DNA of 64,000 bases from Ephemerocybe angulata (GCA_013368325.1 JAACJK010000065.1:372001-436000); one strand, 5' to 3'. Numbered from the stretch's first letter, positions 34,884 through 48,765 are shown. Numbers and translations are program-made. The notes: a model not told the origin generated them from the letters alone.

Positions 34884-37800
34884 GCTCTGCTCCGCGGGGC
34901 TGCACGCTATCGATGCATGTAGAGGCCTGGTTGGAGGTCGTTCCACGTGAAGCCTTCCTCGCCGTCGCTCCCTCTGTTTGGATCAAAGGGCCAAGGCACA
35001 AACAGCCCTAATGGGGTTGCCGCGGCGTCTGTTTGGCACCACCGTCGCCATCCCTCCCGCATCCACGTCCACCGCTGCGCCCTCGAGCCCTCTCTAGACT
35101 CTGCTCGCATCTGCTCGCCTCGCAGCGGCTGCCCCGATGCGCCGACCGCTGTGATTGGCTCCCGCAGCTCTCATTCGCTGCGCGGCCCTCTCGTGCTCGG
35201 CCGCCAGCACCCCAGATCCCTCGTCTCGCCTGTCTCCAGCGCCCGTCCCCGCTTCTCTTGCTCATTGCCACTGCGCGCCACGCTACACAACAAGGTACGC
35301 GATTCTAATCTACATATCCAACGTCTACGAGCACCACCCGACCTCCAACTAGTTAGATCCCAAATCGGCGGTCGCCCGGCATCGCCATGCCTGCAACCTT
35401 TTACTTCGACACACGCAGGGCCGCGAGATGAAGCCAATCGCACATCTTATCGGTCGGGCAGCGCCAGAGCGCCCGACGCCAGGCTTCCAAGTCTGGATGG
35501 CGAATCTTGGCGCAAGGACAGGTTAGCGGCAGCTCGCACGGCGGAGGCTCTGCGTAGAGCCTCACATGGACACCAGGACCGGGTGGTGAGTGCTCAGACG
35601 GCTCTCCCCTGATGAACACGGACTCACGAGGGACACGTTTGCTAGAAGATCCACGATCCACCATTCAATCGCCTCACGCTCACTCGTAAATCCCGATTGC
35701 CCGCACACGCACGCACGCCCAAACACAAGTGCATCGGCCATCTCCCGACCATTCACATGTCTTCGATCAAGACACCCATCGCCCGGACCTCGATCGTTTT
35801 CGGCGCGTTTCACGCACAAGCGGCACCTCGCGCAACTGCGAGCACCGGGACAGCCAGAACCGACCGGAACGCGCGTCTCTGGAACGACAGACAGTGAGTT
35901 CTCAGGCGGCTTCTCCGATGGCTGCGAACTCACGTTCTTTTACTAGTCATCCATCCACCACCCCCTTGGCCGCCCGCTCGCAAATCCCGATTTCCCGCAA
36001 ACACACACACCCCCGAACACGCGACAGTTCACTCGGCCCCACCTTCTTCCCTGCGCCGCGCCTCACAACGCGAGCAGCACCTCGCGCAACTGCGAACACG
36101 AGCCTGCCAGAACCGGCGGAAACGCGAGTCTGCGTAGGATGGCGCTACGCGGACGGATATGGGCACGTCGGGGTGATACTGCCGTGCTCAAGGCGACCAT
36201 CGCAACGAGCCGACCGTATGCGTACGCGGCGCAGATGGAGGTGGGCACGACGGCTGGGCCATCGCTGCTACGGAGATGGGGCGGGCGAGAAACGACGACT
36301 AGCAGAGTATGAGTAGTCACTACGTGTAGTTAAGAATGTATTCGGTACGCACGCAATAGACTTGTTTGTGTTTTGAATATGGCTTGAGGTCCACGGCGAC
36401 GGGCGGTGTCGAAGTAGTCGGGGGAGTCTAGAAATGGGTTTGAGTCTTTGAGATGAATAGGATGTCATACATCTTACCGTTGTGAACCTCTGAGATCTCC
36501 GAGTCGAAGCCCGTCGCAATCGAAGTCGAGATAATACCGACCTGGTATGGGGAAGGTATCAGTGAGCGCGAAGAACATATGTAGACTCTGGTATAGTATA
36601 TACGTACTTACAATTTACCATCGCCGTTAGTCGAGTTCACGGCGCCGCGATCCGATTCAGAAAGCTTGAGATTTTGCGTTGAGTCGTCAATAAAGCTTTG
36701 ACTATAAATCAAAGAAAACAAAAGCTTACCTGGCATTCTGTTCTATCTATGTAGTACGTGGGATGCAGTCAGCACTTATGAAGTGAATAGAATGCTAATA
36801 AATACTCACCAGGGCGGCAATGTGCGCAGAGTCGCGACTGACCAGTGACAGCTGAAGAAAGGCGAGCATGCAACGAGCATGAGCGATCGACGTCGACGAC
36901 GAGGTATGAAGAACTCACCAAGGACGACATCATCTTGCCAGACGACGACAGATCCATTCAAGCGACGAGCACCGAAATGGGAGAGAGTGGATGTAAGGAA
37001 AGTGATAGAGGGAAGGAGGAATCCCGTTGAGGAGGGGATGATGGGAAACTCACCGGTGCGCCCTCCACCTCTTATACCCCAAACCCCCGAGATCTCGCAC
37101 ACCGCCAAGACCTCCATCTCCCCACCAAGACCTCCGCACTCCACCCAACAAATCCTAATTCGACGCGCGAAGTCACCCGGCATTCGGATCTGCGCGCAAA
37201 ACGCGCTATCCAGTAATCCGCCTCCCCAATCTCATTGAACATCCGTGAAATTTTCGCTGTTCGGGTGGGCAGACAGCGGGCGCGCATTTCGGGTGTCTGA
37301 TGGGGGTTACGCGAGCCTTGGCGACCGGGATCCGTGCAGGGATGAGGTGTTGGGAGTGTTTTTGGGTGAAAGGGGATCAGGAGGAGAAGGTCAGGGGGAA
37401 ATCGAGATTGTGAAAGAATTTGAGTGGGGAGGGTGCTACGGAAGCTAGAAAGGGTTACCCCTATGCGTATAGTGGTACTTGTTAGTACTCCAGAGACCCG
37501 AAGTGTCTCCAAACCTAAGATATGAGCCGCTCGCTTTTGGTTTCGTGATAAAGCAAGTAATCTTAACTAAACTCGCCCCCCTTCGTCGGAACGCATACGG
37601 AGTTATTCAAGATAACGCATAATATATTTACAGCTCCCTCAGGTAAGCTTTTACGAACTCTATCTCCCAATCCTGCTCATACATGTGCGCAATCGTTCAT
37701 TCTGTATGTTCCTCTCCCGGAACCCGGTTTCCATCTCCCGCTCTCCATTGAACTCCCTTCCCAGCTTACTCTTGGAAGCGATAACAGAAAACATTACGGT

Positions 37801-40696
37801 AGCACTAGTACGTATGATGCATCAACTTACGCTAGCCTAGAACTCTGGAACTGGTGTAATGGCGGCGTTGCAACGAACAGTGTGAGGACGAGACCTTGGC
37901 CCCAGATCCCGGCTGTGTGTCAGGAATTTCGCCTCATGCGGGGTTGCGGCGAGCTTGAGGGTATGCCATGTGTACCCCAGAAAGGCCTTGGGTGCACTAA
38001 GCTGTGCTTCACTCGCTGTGGATGTGCGCAACACGCCCCGTTTCGTTGGCGCCAAAATAAGCGCCCGTCGACGCGCGCATCCTATCCGTGTCATTCGATC
38101 AGCCTGGCCGTGAAATAGGCTTCCTCACGGAAAGAGTCACCTTGGTACGTATTGTAGCGCCTACTATACGTGGCCTAGCCATGCGGAGGTGTTTGTACAG
38201 GTGGGATATTCAAGGAAGTATGATTCATTCATTCTAAGCAAAGGAACAGCGTTCCGGCGTGCCCACGCGCATCAGCGCGGGGACGCATGAAACGGGGGTA
38301 ACGTACATGGGCCTTAGGCCCTCACGCAAATAACTCAGCCTAATTGTGGAAAGCGGATGGGACGGATGGGCCGTGAGGCAACCGTGAGGGCTGGGCGGTC
38401 AGGGCGGTTGTGACGGCACTGAGGCCTGCGAAACTCATGGCAGTGGGCGCACTTGCTCGCCCAGTACCGTCATTCCTTGCTCGGTACTCACCCCGGGGCT
38501 CTAATGTACGTACGTATGCTATACTACCGGCAAGTATCAAGTAAATTTAAGCCTTCCATCGCTCGTAACCCGGTGTTGGTGTATGAGGCTAGCGGGAGAA
38601 TCGTGAGCGCGAATGAACGGGTTCACTATAGCGAGTTGACGTACCATAGGTACCGGAGTGCTCGCGGTTGCGCCTCGTAGGTGTTTGCCCGGGAAAGAGG
38701 CCGAGGCCTTGGGCGCGTCTATATCTGGACAGAGGAGTCAGGCCGCGCAAAGCTCAGGAAAACATTACGGACTGACCTGGTTTGCTCACGCCGATCTCGC
38801 GATGCCAATCCCGCGGATGTCGTCACTATGTTAGGATGTGTTAGTATCAAATGGGAAAAAGATGAGATGCTCTACTCACGTTCACGCCGAGTTCTGGTTG
38901 GCTAATTAGAGTTTTCAATCAGTTTGGAAGTAGAGAGTAAAATGGATGGCGTACTGTGTTGTAATGGACGCCGAGAACGAGGGCACGCAAGCAATGCACT
39001 TTGATGCATGAGGGACGGCGAGGCGAGATGTCCATGGCCTGCCATCTTGACGAGGTTAAGGTGACGAGACTCTGTACTGAGGAATGGGGAAAACAAACCT
39101 ACTACCGTTGACGACATTTGATTGCCTTTAGAGGCGACTGGAGCTAAAAATGGATGTTGCGTTGGAACTCGTTAGAGAAGTCGGTGAGCACGAAAGGCTA
39201 AGCCTGCTTACCTATTCAGTCTGTTGGTATTGCACGGGTTTATGGCCCAATTCTGTGTCCCAAAACGCAGAATTAGTGATAGGGGCGACGTAACCCAGGG
39301 CTCAGATTGCTCACCGACGCAGATTCGACGAGAGGTGCGAAAAATCGATTTTTGGAGGTCCGGGAAACGGCGTCGAGACGTCTATGAACGTCCTCCGTGC
39401 CTCAGAATCTGTGAGACTCAAACAGAAGTGGCGGGGACGTACCTTCTACTTCAGAAAGCGCCCCACAGTCTGTGCCGAGGCCGGAGATTCGAAAATGCGA
39501 TTTTCGAGCGTCCGGGGATCGGGGTTGATTGGTGTCCGCTGACGAGTTTGAAGGACGCGACGAGCTTGAGGTCCGGAAATTGGACTTTTGAGCGTCCGGG
39601 AAACGGCGTTGCGAGGGCTAACATGCTCAGTGGATCAGAATACGTGCAGCGAAAGAGAGAGGATGTGTACGTACCTTCGGCGGCCCCAGGGATCGTCCTG
39701 CAGTCTACGACTCGCTTGAGGTTCGGAAATTTGATTTTCGAGCGTCCGGGAAACGGCGTTGTGAGGTCTATGAGTGCGCCCTCAGCGTGGGCAGCGAAAG
39801 CGAAGAGGGTGGACGTACCTTGAGCTTTGCCAGTGCCTTGGCTGCTTCAAGAGCGCCCTGCCGTCTTGCTGCCATCGACGCCGAGCTTGAGGAATGAAAA
39901 TCGATTTTTAGACGTCCGGGGAATCGTGGTGGACTGGTGCTGGCCGTCGAGGGACGTGGCTCGTCTGGGAATCGAGCTGGATTGGTCTTGGCTGGAAGGG
40001 GACGTGCAGGGTCGAGGTTCGAATTGTGCGGAAGAACCATTGCGGCGAGGGAAGTCTTCTCTGAGCGGCGGTGAGCTGTGGATATCATATTCGGCACTGA
40101 AACAGATTGGCTCGAAGCTAAGCATTCCAAGGATATACATTACCGTTTAGAGAGAATACGAGGCCGACCATTTGTGCTACGCCGCGTCCGCAGAACGACT
40201 GGCTTCTGCCTGGACCGTCAGCGGCTGCGTGTCGAGCAAAGGAAGACGTACCATAGAACGAGCGTGTAGGTGAGTGTGCGAACCTTGGTCGTCGTTGCTG
40301 GCTGAGCCATGTGCTGGAGTCGCGGACGCGATGTTGGAGGTATAGAGGAAATGGAGAAGTGCCCGTCGCAGCGGCCGACCACGACACGCCGCGTTGTGGG
40401 AGAAGTCAGAATGAATTGGGGGTAAACTGTTACCCAAGGGCCAAGGAAAAGCGGAGCGTGAATTCACCAGCTCGGCTCATCCAGATTCGGAATTTGTAGG
40501 TGACACCCTTAGAATAGATTTTATTAAGCCGGGTACGTACATACAGGGTCTACGTAGATAGTCCTTCTCCCCTCCTCCAGCAATGTCCCCAAAATGTCCC
40601 TTCAACACACATGATCTAAAGGTAAGACATGTTAGCATGCTGGTAAAGAAAGCAGACATGGAGAAAATGCAAGGACAGCAATAAGAGTGTTAGTAG
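34884..40696. repeat. Array spacer 3 (PAT3-PAT4)
   Basis: Identical in all segments compared to spacer 2 at an offset of 8846 bases. Its palindromic-core cluster lies at 39334-39924. Confidence 0.6.
39334..39924. repeat. Palindromic-core exon-like repeat cluster, spacer 3
   Basis: Exact copy of the cluster at 30488-31078. Confidence 0.6.
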
Positions 40697-40701
40697 TCTT
40701 G

Positions 40702-40960
40702 CCGGCAATAATCAATGCAGCGCCACCTGGACTGGTTATTGCCGGAAGCGAAGAGGACGCACCTGTGGCAGCCGGAATGCCCGGTTGCTCCCTGCCACGT
40801 CAATGGTCCGTGCGCCGCAAGAGTGTATATAAGCTGGACCAAATCCGCCGCCTCCCCCAGCGAAGGGTGAGCTGTGACCCCGAGCTATACTATGCCCGTG
40901 CTCTGCGTGTTCTTCAACAGGACATGTATTCATGGGCATAGTATGGGTAGACCGTTCTGA
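40702..40960 (+). promoter_or_regulatory. Hairpin, TATA box and short ORF module, copy 4
   Basis: Exact copy of 31856-32114: hairpin 40702-40745, TATATAA 40826-40832, 22-codon ORF 40892-40960. Confidence 0.45.
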
Positions 40961-41033
40961 AAAGCCTGAATGTATTAGATAGAGTGTTGAAGTTAGCTGT
41001 TTTTTCGCATTTTTTACCCCAAATAGCAAGTCT

Positions 41034-43728
41034 CTACCTATAAAAGGATATTCCCGACGAGCGCATCACAGCAATCAGCACAGTGATCACCTCATCAATA
41101 TTCAACGGACTGATACCCGACTCCCACCAGCGATACGCCTTGCCGAGCTGCTCGCTCTCCCTCTCCCTCATCGTCTGTATCTGCATATTCTCCACCGTCG
41201 TCTGCCCCATCATAATCATAACAACGTGCGACACCGTCAACGTGAACGTGAACAGCGCAAACAGCGCGCTCCTACCACATATAACAAAACATAATTCTCA
41301 TTAGCAATGCCAAAACGAACGAAGCGAAATGAAATGCACGCACAGTGCGACGACGACGATCTGCTGCGGGTTCACGTCGACCCCCGGCTCGTTGAAGCCT
41401 TTCACGGTGTAGGGTATAACGCTCCCCACGATATACGCACAGCACACGAACGCAGCCTGACAAAAGTTCAAGAAAAACTTATGGTTCCGTGCCCCCACAC
41501 ACTGTCCAATCCCTACAACCCATCATCAAAAAGTCATTAACAAAGAGAACCAACCTCGATAAAAAGAAAAAGAAACACGCACAAGGACAATGATGATCAT
41601 ACCTCAACACACACGTCCCACAACTCCGACAATGGTGCGCCCGGTGGGGCTTCACGAACCCATCTCTATCGCAATACCTGATGAAGGGATCCAACACCGG
41701 CGTCATCGGCGGACGCCTTGAGATATACGTCCGTGGTTTAGCGCCCTTACTACTGCTCCTCTTGCTCTGTGTATCGCCCCCCTTATCGGCGAGCCACCAA
41801 CAGCACAAAAGCCAGCTCGCACTAGATGATGATCCCGTCGGTCTACCCCGCTTCAACCGCTGCCGCGCCCCAGACGCCGACATCCTCCCAGCCACAGCCG
41901 ACTCCACAACTCCCACCTGCGCTTCCATGTCCGCGTCCACGTCCACGTCCGCTCTTGGTGCCCCCAAAGCCATAGCTTCCTTCAGACTCAAACTCGCCCG
42001 ACTCTCCCTCTCCCTCTCTCTCGGGCGCGCGCGCACCCTGTTCCGCACCCCCTCTTCTTCTTCTTCTTCACTCTCGCTGTCCCTATCCCTATCGCTCCCC
42101 TCCGCCACTGCAGCAGCCCTCCCAGCATTCCCGTTCCCGTTCACCATCTCCCCTTGCTCGAACCTCAACGCATCCGACCCATTCCCATTCCCGTCCTTGC
42201 GCTTCCCGCTCCCGCTCTGCTCGCTCCTCACCGTCTTGGTGCTCGTCGTCCTCTCTACAACATTCGGCCTCTGCGGCACAGCCAAATTATTCGCATGCAG
42301 ATGCGGATCCGGATGAGGATGTGGATGGTTTGATGTCGAGGGTGAATACGACGAGAGGCGGGGCTGGGAATGTGATCTTTCCAGCGGTACCCCCGGGGTC
42401 GAGCGAATCAGGTCGAGCGATCGTCCTGTTCCCGTCTGCCTGGTATCCCCAGACCCGTCCCGTTGTCCCTCCGCGGGGCCCTGCGCCAACATCAGACTCA
42501 GCTCCTCGTACGAAGGGCCCCCGATGCCCCTCGCGGCGGCTGGTTCGCTGAAGTTGAGGGTGTAGCGCGAGTCTTGCGAGGGGCGGCGGCGGTAGGATGC
42601 TGGGGGAAGGAGAGGGTCTGGGAGGCTTGTGGGCTGTGCCCGCCGATGGAGGAGGTGCCTGGGGGTACGGTGATGCAGGGTGGTTTGGGAGTTTTGGGCA
42701 CGTAGTCTTTCGCGTAGCCAGGGGGGGTTAGGATTACCTACAAACAGAGCAATCAGGTAAGTAGTGGAATGTAGCACGATTAGCTATGTACGCACCTTGA
42801 TATACGACCAAAGCATCCACGTCCACAGTACCGAGAAGCCAACCAGCAGTCCAACACCCTCCCTCCTACTCCCTTCCGCGGTCCGTTTCTCCTGCAGCAT
42901 CGGCACGACGAGCACGCCGATGTACACGTATGCGGCGTAGCCCATGAGGCCAAACGTGATGGCCACCGCCATCTTGAGGACGACCCATGGCTGGGGCTTT
43001 GCCGCCGCGTGGGGGCCGTAGCGGTCTTCTCTCGCACGCTCGACGCTTTCTTGCACGACGCCACAGCACGTAGGCGTAGGGGCTTCTTCGGGTTGTGCCC
43101 GTGGATGTGGAGGTGGACCGCTGGGCGGGTGGGGTTGCGGAGGGTGCGGCCACCCGTTGGGTTTGTGGGACGACGGCGGGCGGGGCAGGGGGCCGATTTG
43201 GGAAGGGGGTTTGTTAACCGTCGAGGTGAGTGAAGAGCCGGACTTTGTGCTGCGGTGTGCGGCGCCGAGTGGGTATGCGTATGCGGAGGGTGGAGGTTGC
43301 GATTGCGATGTGCCCGGGGCGTTGTGGGAGTGAGAGTCTACCGCCGTGCTGGCCATTGAGAAGGAGGAGATTTTGGAGCGGTGATTCGCCCTGCTTGCAC
43401 CAACAACCCCTTCTGCTACCACTGCTGCTGCAGGCCCGTTTGACCCGATTCCGAAGGTGTAGGATGAAGGCGGGGGAGGGAGGCCCCCGGATGCACGGGG
43501 AGCTGAATCGTGCGTCGATGCATGCACGGACCCGGTCGCGTGGCCGTCGGAGTTGACTAGGGAGTTGGCGTTGGACGAGGCGGAGCGGTGGTGCTGGTGG
43601 CTCTGGCTTCCTCGCGTGTTGGGGGCTGCTTCGCGGGGGCCTGAGGAGGAGGAGGAACTGCCGGGCCTTCGGGCGGTCGCGTTGAGCGATGTGGACGGCG
43701 GGTATGATGATGAGGGGGAAGGGGACAT
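41034..43728 (-). pseudogene. DHHC palmitoyltransferase, copy 4 (frameshifted, lacks last two exons)
   Basis: Identical to copy 3 except that the G-run at 42602-42606 has five instead of six bases. The exon 1 plus exon 2 length is therefore one short of the phase needed, and the reading after LSFP runs into QHPTAAAPRKTRATP and stops long before the DHHC domain. The catalytic domain downstream is otherwise intact. The start is at 43728, with the same splice sites as copy 3 shifted by 8845/8846. Because the difference is in a homopolymer between otherwise perfect copies, a sequencing or consensus error is a real alternative. Confidence 0.65.
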
Positions 43729-43776
43729 GCTCTGCTCCGCGGGGCTGCACGCTATCGATGCATGTAGAGGCCTGGT
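43193..43776. repeat. Third copy of a 584-bp block in PAT exon 1 and 5' UTR
   Basis: Identical to 25502-26085 and 34348-34931. To its right the 5' flank of copy 4 (TGGACTTTGGGTGTGGAGG) differs from that of copies 2 and 3. The block marks the zone in which the unequal exchange that made units A and B must have taken place. Confidence 0.75.
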
Positions 43777-46700
43777 GGACTTTGGGTGTGGAGGCTGGAG
43801 GTCGTTCCAGTTGAGCCCTTCCTCGCCGTCGCTCCCTCTGTTTGGATCGAAGGGGCCAGGCACAAACAGTCCCTAATGGGGTTAGCCTCAGGCAAAGGCC
43901 GCGGCGTCTGTTTGGCACCACCGTCGCCATCCCTCCCCATCCACGTCCACCGCTGCGCCCTCTCGCCCTCTCTAGACTCTGTCGCATCTGCTTGCCTCGC
44001 AGCGACTTCCCTGATGCGCCGACCGCTGTGATTGGCCCCCCGCAGCTCTCATTCGCTGCGCGGCCCTCTCGTGCTCGACCGCCAGCACCCCAGATCCCTC
44101 TCCCGCCTCTCGCCAGCGCCCGTCCCCCCTTCTCTTGCTCATTGCCACCGGGCGCCACGCTACACAACAAGGTACGCAATTCTAATCTACATATCCGACG
44201 TCTACGACCACCACCCGACCTCCAACTAGTTAGATCCAAAATCGGCGGTCGACCGGCAGGGCCATGCCTGCCAACTTTTACTTCGACACACGCAGGGCCG
44301 CGAGATGAAGCCAATCGCACATCTCATTGGTCGGGCAGTGCCAGGGCGCACGGCGCCAGGCTTCCAAGTCTGGACGGCGAATCTAGGCGCGAGGACAGGT
44401 TAGCGGCAGCTCACACGGCGGAGGCTCTGCGTAGAGACTCACATGGACACCCAGGACCAGGTGGTGAGTGCTCAGACGGCTCTCCCCTGATGGACACGAA
44501 CTCGCTGATGTTTGCTAGAAGATCCACCATTCAATCGCCTCACGCCCTCGTAAATCCCGATTGCCCGCACACGCACGCCCGCCCAAACACAAGTGCATCG
44601 GCCGTCTCCCGACCGTTCACTCGTCTTCGATCAAGACACCCATCGCCCGGAGCTCGATCGTTTGCGGCGCGTTTCACACACGAGCGGCACCTCGCGCAAC
44701 CGCGAGCACCGGGACAGCCAGAACCGAACGGAACGCGCGTCTCTGGAACGACAGACAGCGCTATCAGGTTGGTGAGTTCCCAGGCGGCTTCTCCGATGAC
44801 TGTGAACTCACGTTCATTTACTAGCCATCCATCCACCACCCCCTTGGCCGCCCGCTCGCAAATCCCGACTTCCGGCAAACACACGCACCCCCGAACACGA
44901 GTACATCGGCAGGACGGTTCACTCGCCTTCGATTAGCCCCACCTTCTTCCCTGCGCCGCGCCTCACAACGCGAGCAGCACCTCGCGCAGCTCCGAACACG
45001 AGCCAGCCAGAACCGGCGGAAACGCGAGTCTGCGTAGGATGGGGCTGCGCGGACGGATATGGGCACGACGGCGGGGATACTGCCGAGCTCAAGCAGCGAC
45101 CGTATGCGTACGCGGCGCAGATGGAGGTGGGCACGTCGGCTGGGCCATCGCTGCTACGGAGATGGGGCGGGCGAGAAACGACGACTAGCAGGGCTTAAGT
45201 AGTCAGTACGTGCTGTTACGAATCCCTAATGTATTCCATACGCACGCAATAGACTTGTTTGTGTTTTGAATATGTCTTGAGGTACGGCGAAGAGCGGTGT
45301 CGATTGGGTGTCGAAGTAGTCGGGGATGGTTCTCGAGCCTAGAAAATGGGTTTGAGTCTTTGAGATGAATAGGATGTCATACATCTTACCGTTGTGAACC
45401 TCTGAGATCTCCAAGTCGAAGCCCGTCGCACTTGCCGTCGCAATCGAAGTCGAGATAATACCGACCTGGTATGGGGAAGGTATCAGTGAGCGCGAAGAAC
45501 ATATGTAGACTCTGGTATACGTACTTACAATTTACCATCGCCGTTAGTCGAGTTCACGACGCCGCGATCCGATTCAGAAGGCTTGAGATTTTGCCCTGAG
45601 AGTACGTTGAGTCGTCAATAAAGCTTTGACTACAAATCAAAGAAAACAAAGGCTTACCTGGCATTCTGTTCTATCTAGTACGTGGGATGCAGTCAGCACT
45701 TATGAAGTAAATAGAATGCTAACAAATACTCACCAGGGCGGCGAGCTGCGTATCGCGACTGACAGCTGAAGAGAGGCGAACATGCAACGACCATGAGCGG
45801 TCGACGACGACGACGAGGTATGAAAAACTCACCAAGAACGACGCCAACCTCATCTCAGTAGACGAGAGCAATCCAGTCAAGCGACGAGCAGCGCAATGGG
45901 AGCGAGTGGATGTAAGGAAAGTGTAAGAGGAAGGAGGAATCCCGTTGAGGAGGGGATGATGGGAAACTCACCGGTGCGCCCTCCACCTCTTATACCCCAC
46001 ACCCCCGAGATCTCGCACACCGCCAAGGCCTCTATCTTCCCACCAAGGCCTCCGCACTCCACCCAAGAAACCCTAATTCGACGCGCGAACATACACGGCA
46101 TTCGGATCTGCGCGCAAAACTCCCTATTCAATAATCCACCTCTGCCGTGCCCCCAATCTTCGTGAAATCTTCGTGAAATTTTCGCTGTTCGGGTGGGCAG
46201 ACAGCGGGCGCGCATTTCGGGTGTCTGATGGCAGTTACGCGAGCCTTGGCGACCGGGATCCGTGCAGGGATGAGGTGTTGGGAGCGTTTTTGTGGTGAAA
46301 GGGAATGAGGAGGAGAAGGTCAGTGGGAGATCGAGATTGTGAGGGAGTTTGAGTGGGGAGGGTGCTACGAGATCTAGAGAGGGGTACCCCTATGTGTATA
46401 GTGGTACTTTTTAGAGATCCACAGAGCCGTAGTGCCTCCAAACCTAAGGTATGAGCCGCTCTCTTTTGTTTCCGTGATAAAGCAGGTAATCTTAACTAAA
46501 CTCGCCCCCCTTCGTCGGTACGCATACGGAGCTATTCAACATGGCAGGGAATGTATTCCTAGCTCTCTCAGGTAAGCTTTTACGAACTCCATTTCCCAGA
46601 TCCTGCACATTCATGTGCGCAATCGTTCATACTCTATGTTCCTCTCCCGGAACCCGGTTTCCATTGCCCGCTCTCCATTGAACTCCCTTCCCAGCTTATC

Positions 46701-48077
46701 TCGGAAGCGATGACAGAAAACATTACGGTACCATTATTACGTATGATATATTAACCAAAGCAAGTCTAGAATCCTGGAAGTGGTGTAATGGCGGCGTTGC
46801 AACGAACAGTGTGAGGACGAGACCTTAGCCCCAGATCCCGGCTGTGTGTCAGGAATTTCGCCTCATGCGGGGTTGCGGCGAGCTCGAGGGTACGCCAGGT
46901 AACCCCAGAAAGGCCTTCAGTGCATCCAGCTGTGTTTCACTCGCTGTGGATGTGCGCAACGCGCCCAATTTCGTCAGCGCCAAAATAAGCGCCCGTCGAC
47001 GCGCGCATTCGATCTGCGCCATTCGATCGGCTTTTCCACGAAAAAAGCTTCCTCACTGGGCACTTCATCTCCCTACGTACCTTAACGTTGAGTGTACCTG
47101 GTCTAACCGTGCAGAGTTGTCTGCGTAAGTGTGATATTCAACAAAATGTGGTATATTCATTCCGAGAAGAGGAACGGTGTTCCGGCGTACCCGCGCGCGT
47201 CAGCGCGGGGACACATAAAACGGGGGTAACGTACATGGGCCTCGGGCCCTTACGCAACTAACTCAACTTAATTGTGGAAAGCGGATGGGACGGATGGGAA
47301 CCGTGAAGGCTGGGCGGTCAGGGCGGTTGTGACGGCAAGGCCTGCGAAGCTCACGGCAGCGGGCGCACTCCGCTCGCCCTGTACCGTCATTCCTTGCTCG
47401 GTACTCACCGCGGAGCTCTCTAAAGTACGTACTTATGCTATACTACTGGCAAGTATCAAGTATATTTAGGCCTTCCATCGCTCGTACCCCGGTGTTGCTT
47501 TATGAGAGAATTGTGAGTGTGAATGAACAACTTTACTATAGCGAGTTGACGTACCGTAGGTACCGGAGTGCGCGCTTTGCAGATCGTAGCGTGTGTGCCG
47601 GGAAAGAGGCCTTGGTCTCGTTCATATCTAGACGCAGGATTACACAGTCAGTCCACGCAAAACTCAGAATAACATTACGGACTGACCTGGTTTGTTCACG
47701 CCAATCTTCCGGTGGCAATCCCGCGGACGTCGTCACTAATTAAGATGTGATTAGTACCGAATGGAAAGGATAACGATTTGCCCTACTCACGTTCACATCC
47801 GAACTGAGTTTTTGCTGCCTAATCTAATTAGAGTTTCTAATCAGTCTGGACTCCGAAAGTAGATGATGCGAAATGAATGGCTTACCGTGGAATGAGGGCG
47901 GGCGACGGCGAGGCAAGCTGTGTATGGGGCAACATCCTAATGATGTTGAGATGACGGGAGTCTGGAGTGAGAATGGGGAGAGCGTACCTGCATGGCGACA
48001 GGCACTCGCCGCTGACGGTGCTGGATATTTCTGATGGAAGTGGCCGAAATTAGAGTAAGGCAGCGAATACGGATTCC
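43777..48077. repeat. Array spacer 4, left part
   Basis: Diverged relative of spacers 2/3 and closest to spacer 5: for example the segment around 47824-48077 matches 63249-63498 with few changes. It has the same pattern of GC-rich left end, + strand donors, then minus-strand splice-like sites. No supported gene. It is cut at 48077 by the inserted element and continues at 54626. Confidence 0.55.
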
Positions 48078-48090
48078 ACTCGTGAATAGC
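48078..48090. repeat. Left flanking direct repeat of the 6.5-kb insertion
   Basis: ACTCGTGAATAGC recurs exactly at 54613-54625. Of the 13 bp, the first 11 (ACTCGTGAATA) are the most likely target duplication, since the last two can belong to the nested MITE end. Confidence 0.75.
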
Positions 48091-48765
48091 CCTGCTCAAT
48101 TCTTAGGTCGTCGATTTCAGGTCAAGTACAGAAGGAAACGAATTGGGCAGGCTTCGCCAAATTGGGACGGAGCGAACGGTTTGGGAAACGCAGGGAATCT
48201 AGCCGCGCTCGGCGCCGTATGTAAGCGACGGAGTTTGAATTTCATTTGACGCGTAGCTCGTCGCTTTCTACCACATATCATCGTATTCTTCTTTTAATTC
48301 AACAAACGCTGCTCAGGAGGGCATAAAGGCCTGAAGATATGTCTAAGTAAGTATTACTTTGCTTGTTACAAGAACAATTGTCTCAAAAAATCGTAGCTTC
48401 GTTTGGAAAATCACGTCCCACCCTCCTGTCCAGCAAACAGCCCACTTCTTCCTTTCATGGGATTCTAATGCCGCAACGCCTCTCGACTACCCTACCAACT
48501 CTATTCCAGACAGTGTTATCGATCCATATTGGACGGGGAGGGCGAGGAGAACACAAGAGAAGTGCATGAAGTATGATTAGATGGTATCTACACCCACGAT
48601 CGCCGAACGGACTTTGAAACCGGCACTGCTGACAAATTGACACGAAACCTCGATCTGGCCTGTTCCCCCTCCATTCAGCCTACCACGCCCGATTTGGCGA
48701 AGCTTGCCCAATTCGTTCCCTTTTGTACTTGACCTGAAATCGACGACCTAAGAATTGAGCAGGGC
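48089..48765. mobile_element. Nested MITE, 677 bp, TA target duplication
   Basis: Arms 48089-48170 and 48684-48765 are inverted repeats of about 82 bp with roughly six mismatches, starting GCCCTGCTCAATTCTTAGG. TA flanks both sides (48087-48088 and 48766-48767). No transposase frame is present inside. The TA duplication suggests a Tc1/mariner-type mobiliser, but TIRs of this length also occur in other groups. Removing it with one TA rejoins ACTCGTGAATA to ATTAGGCTC, the apparent left end of the larger element. Confidence 0.75.

Larger units (their letters stand above)
34348..43192. repeat. Segmental duplication, unit B (8845 bp)
   Basis: Direct, essentially perfect copy of 25502-34347. The identity runs on for another 584 bp (43193-43776 equals 34348-34931 and 25502-26085), after which the third copy diverges. 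Confidence 0.9.

Noticed and set aside
43214..44320. 368-codon minus-strand ORF across the PAT copy 4 5' end and spacer 4
   Set aside because: It runs through the PAT exon in a wrong frame and on into spacer. It is not conserved in length in the other copies and shows no motif.
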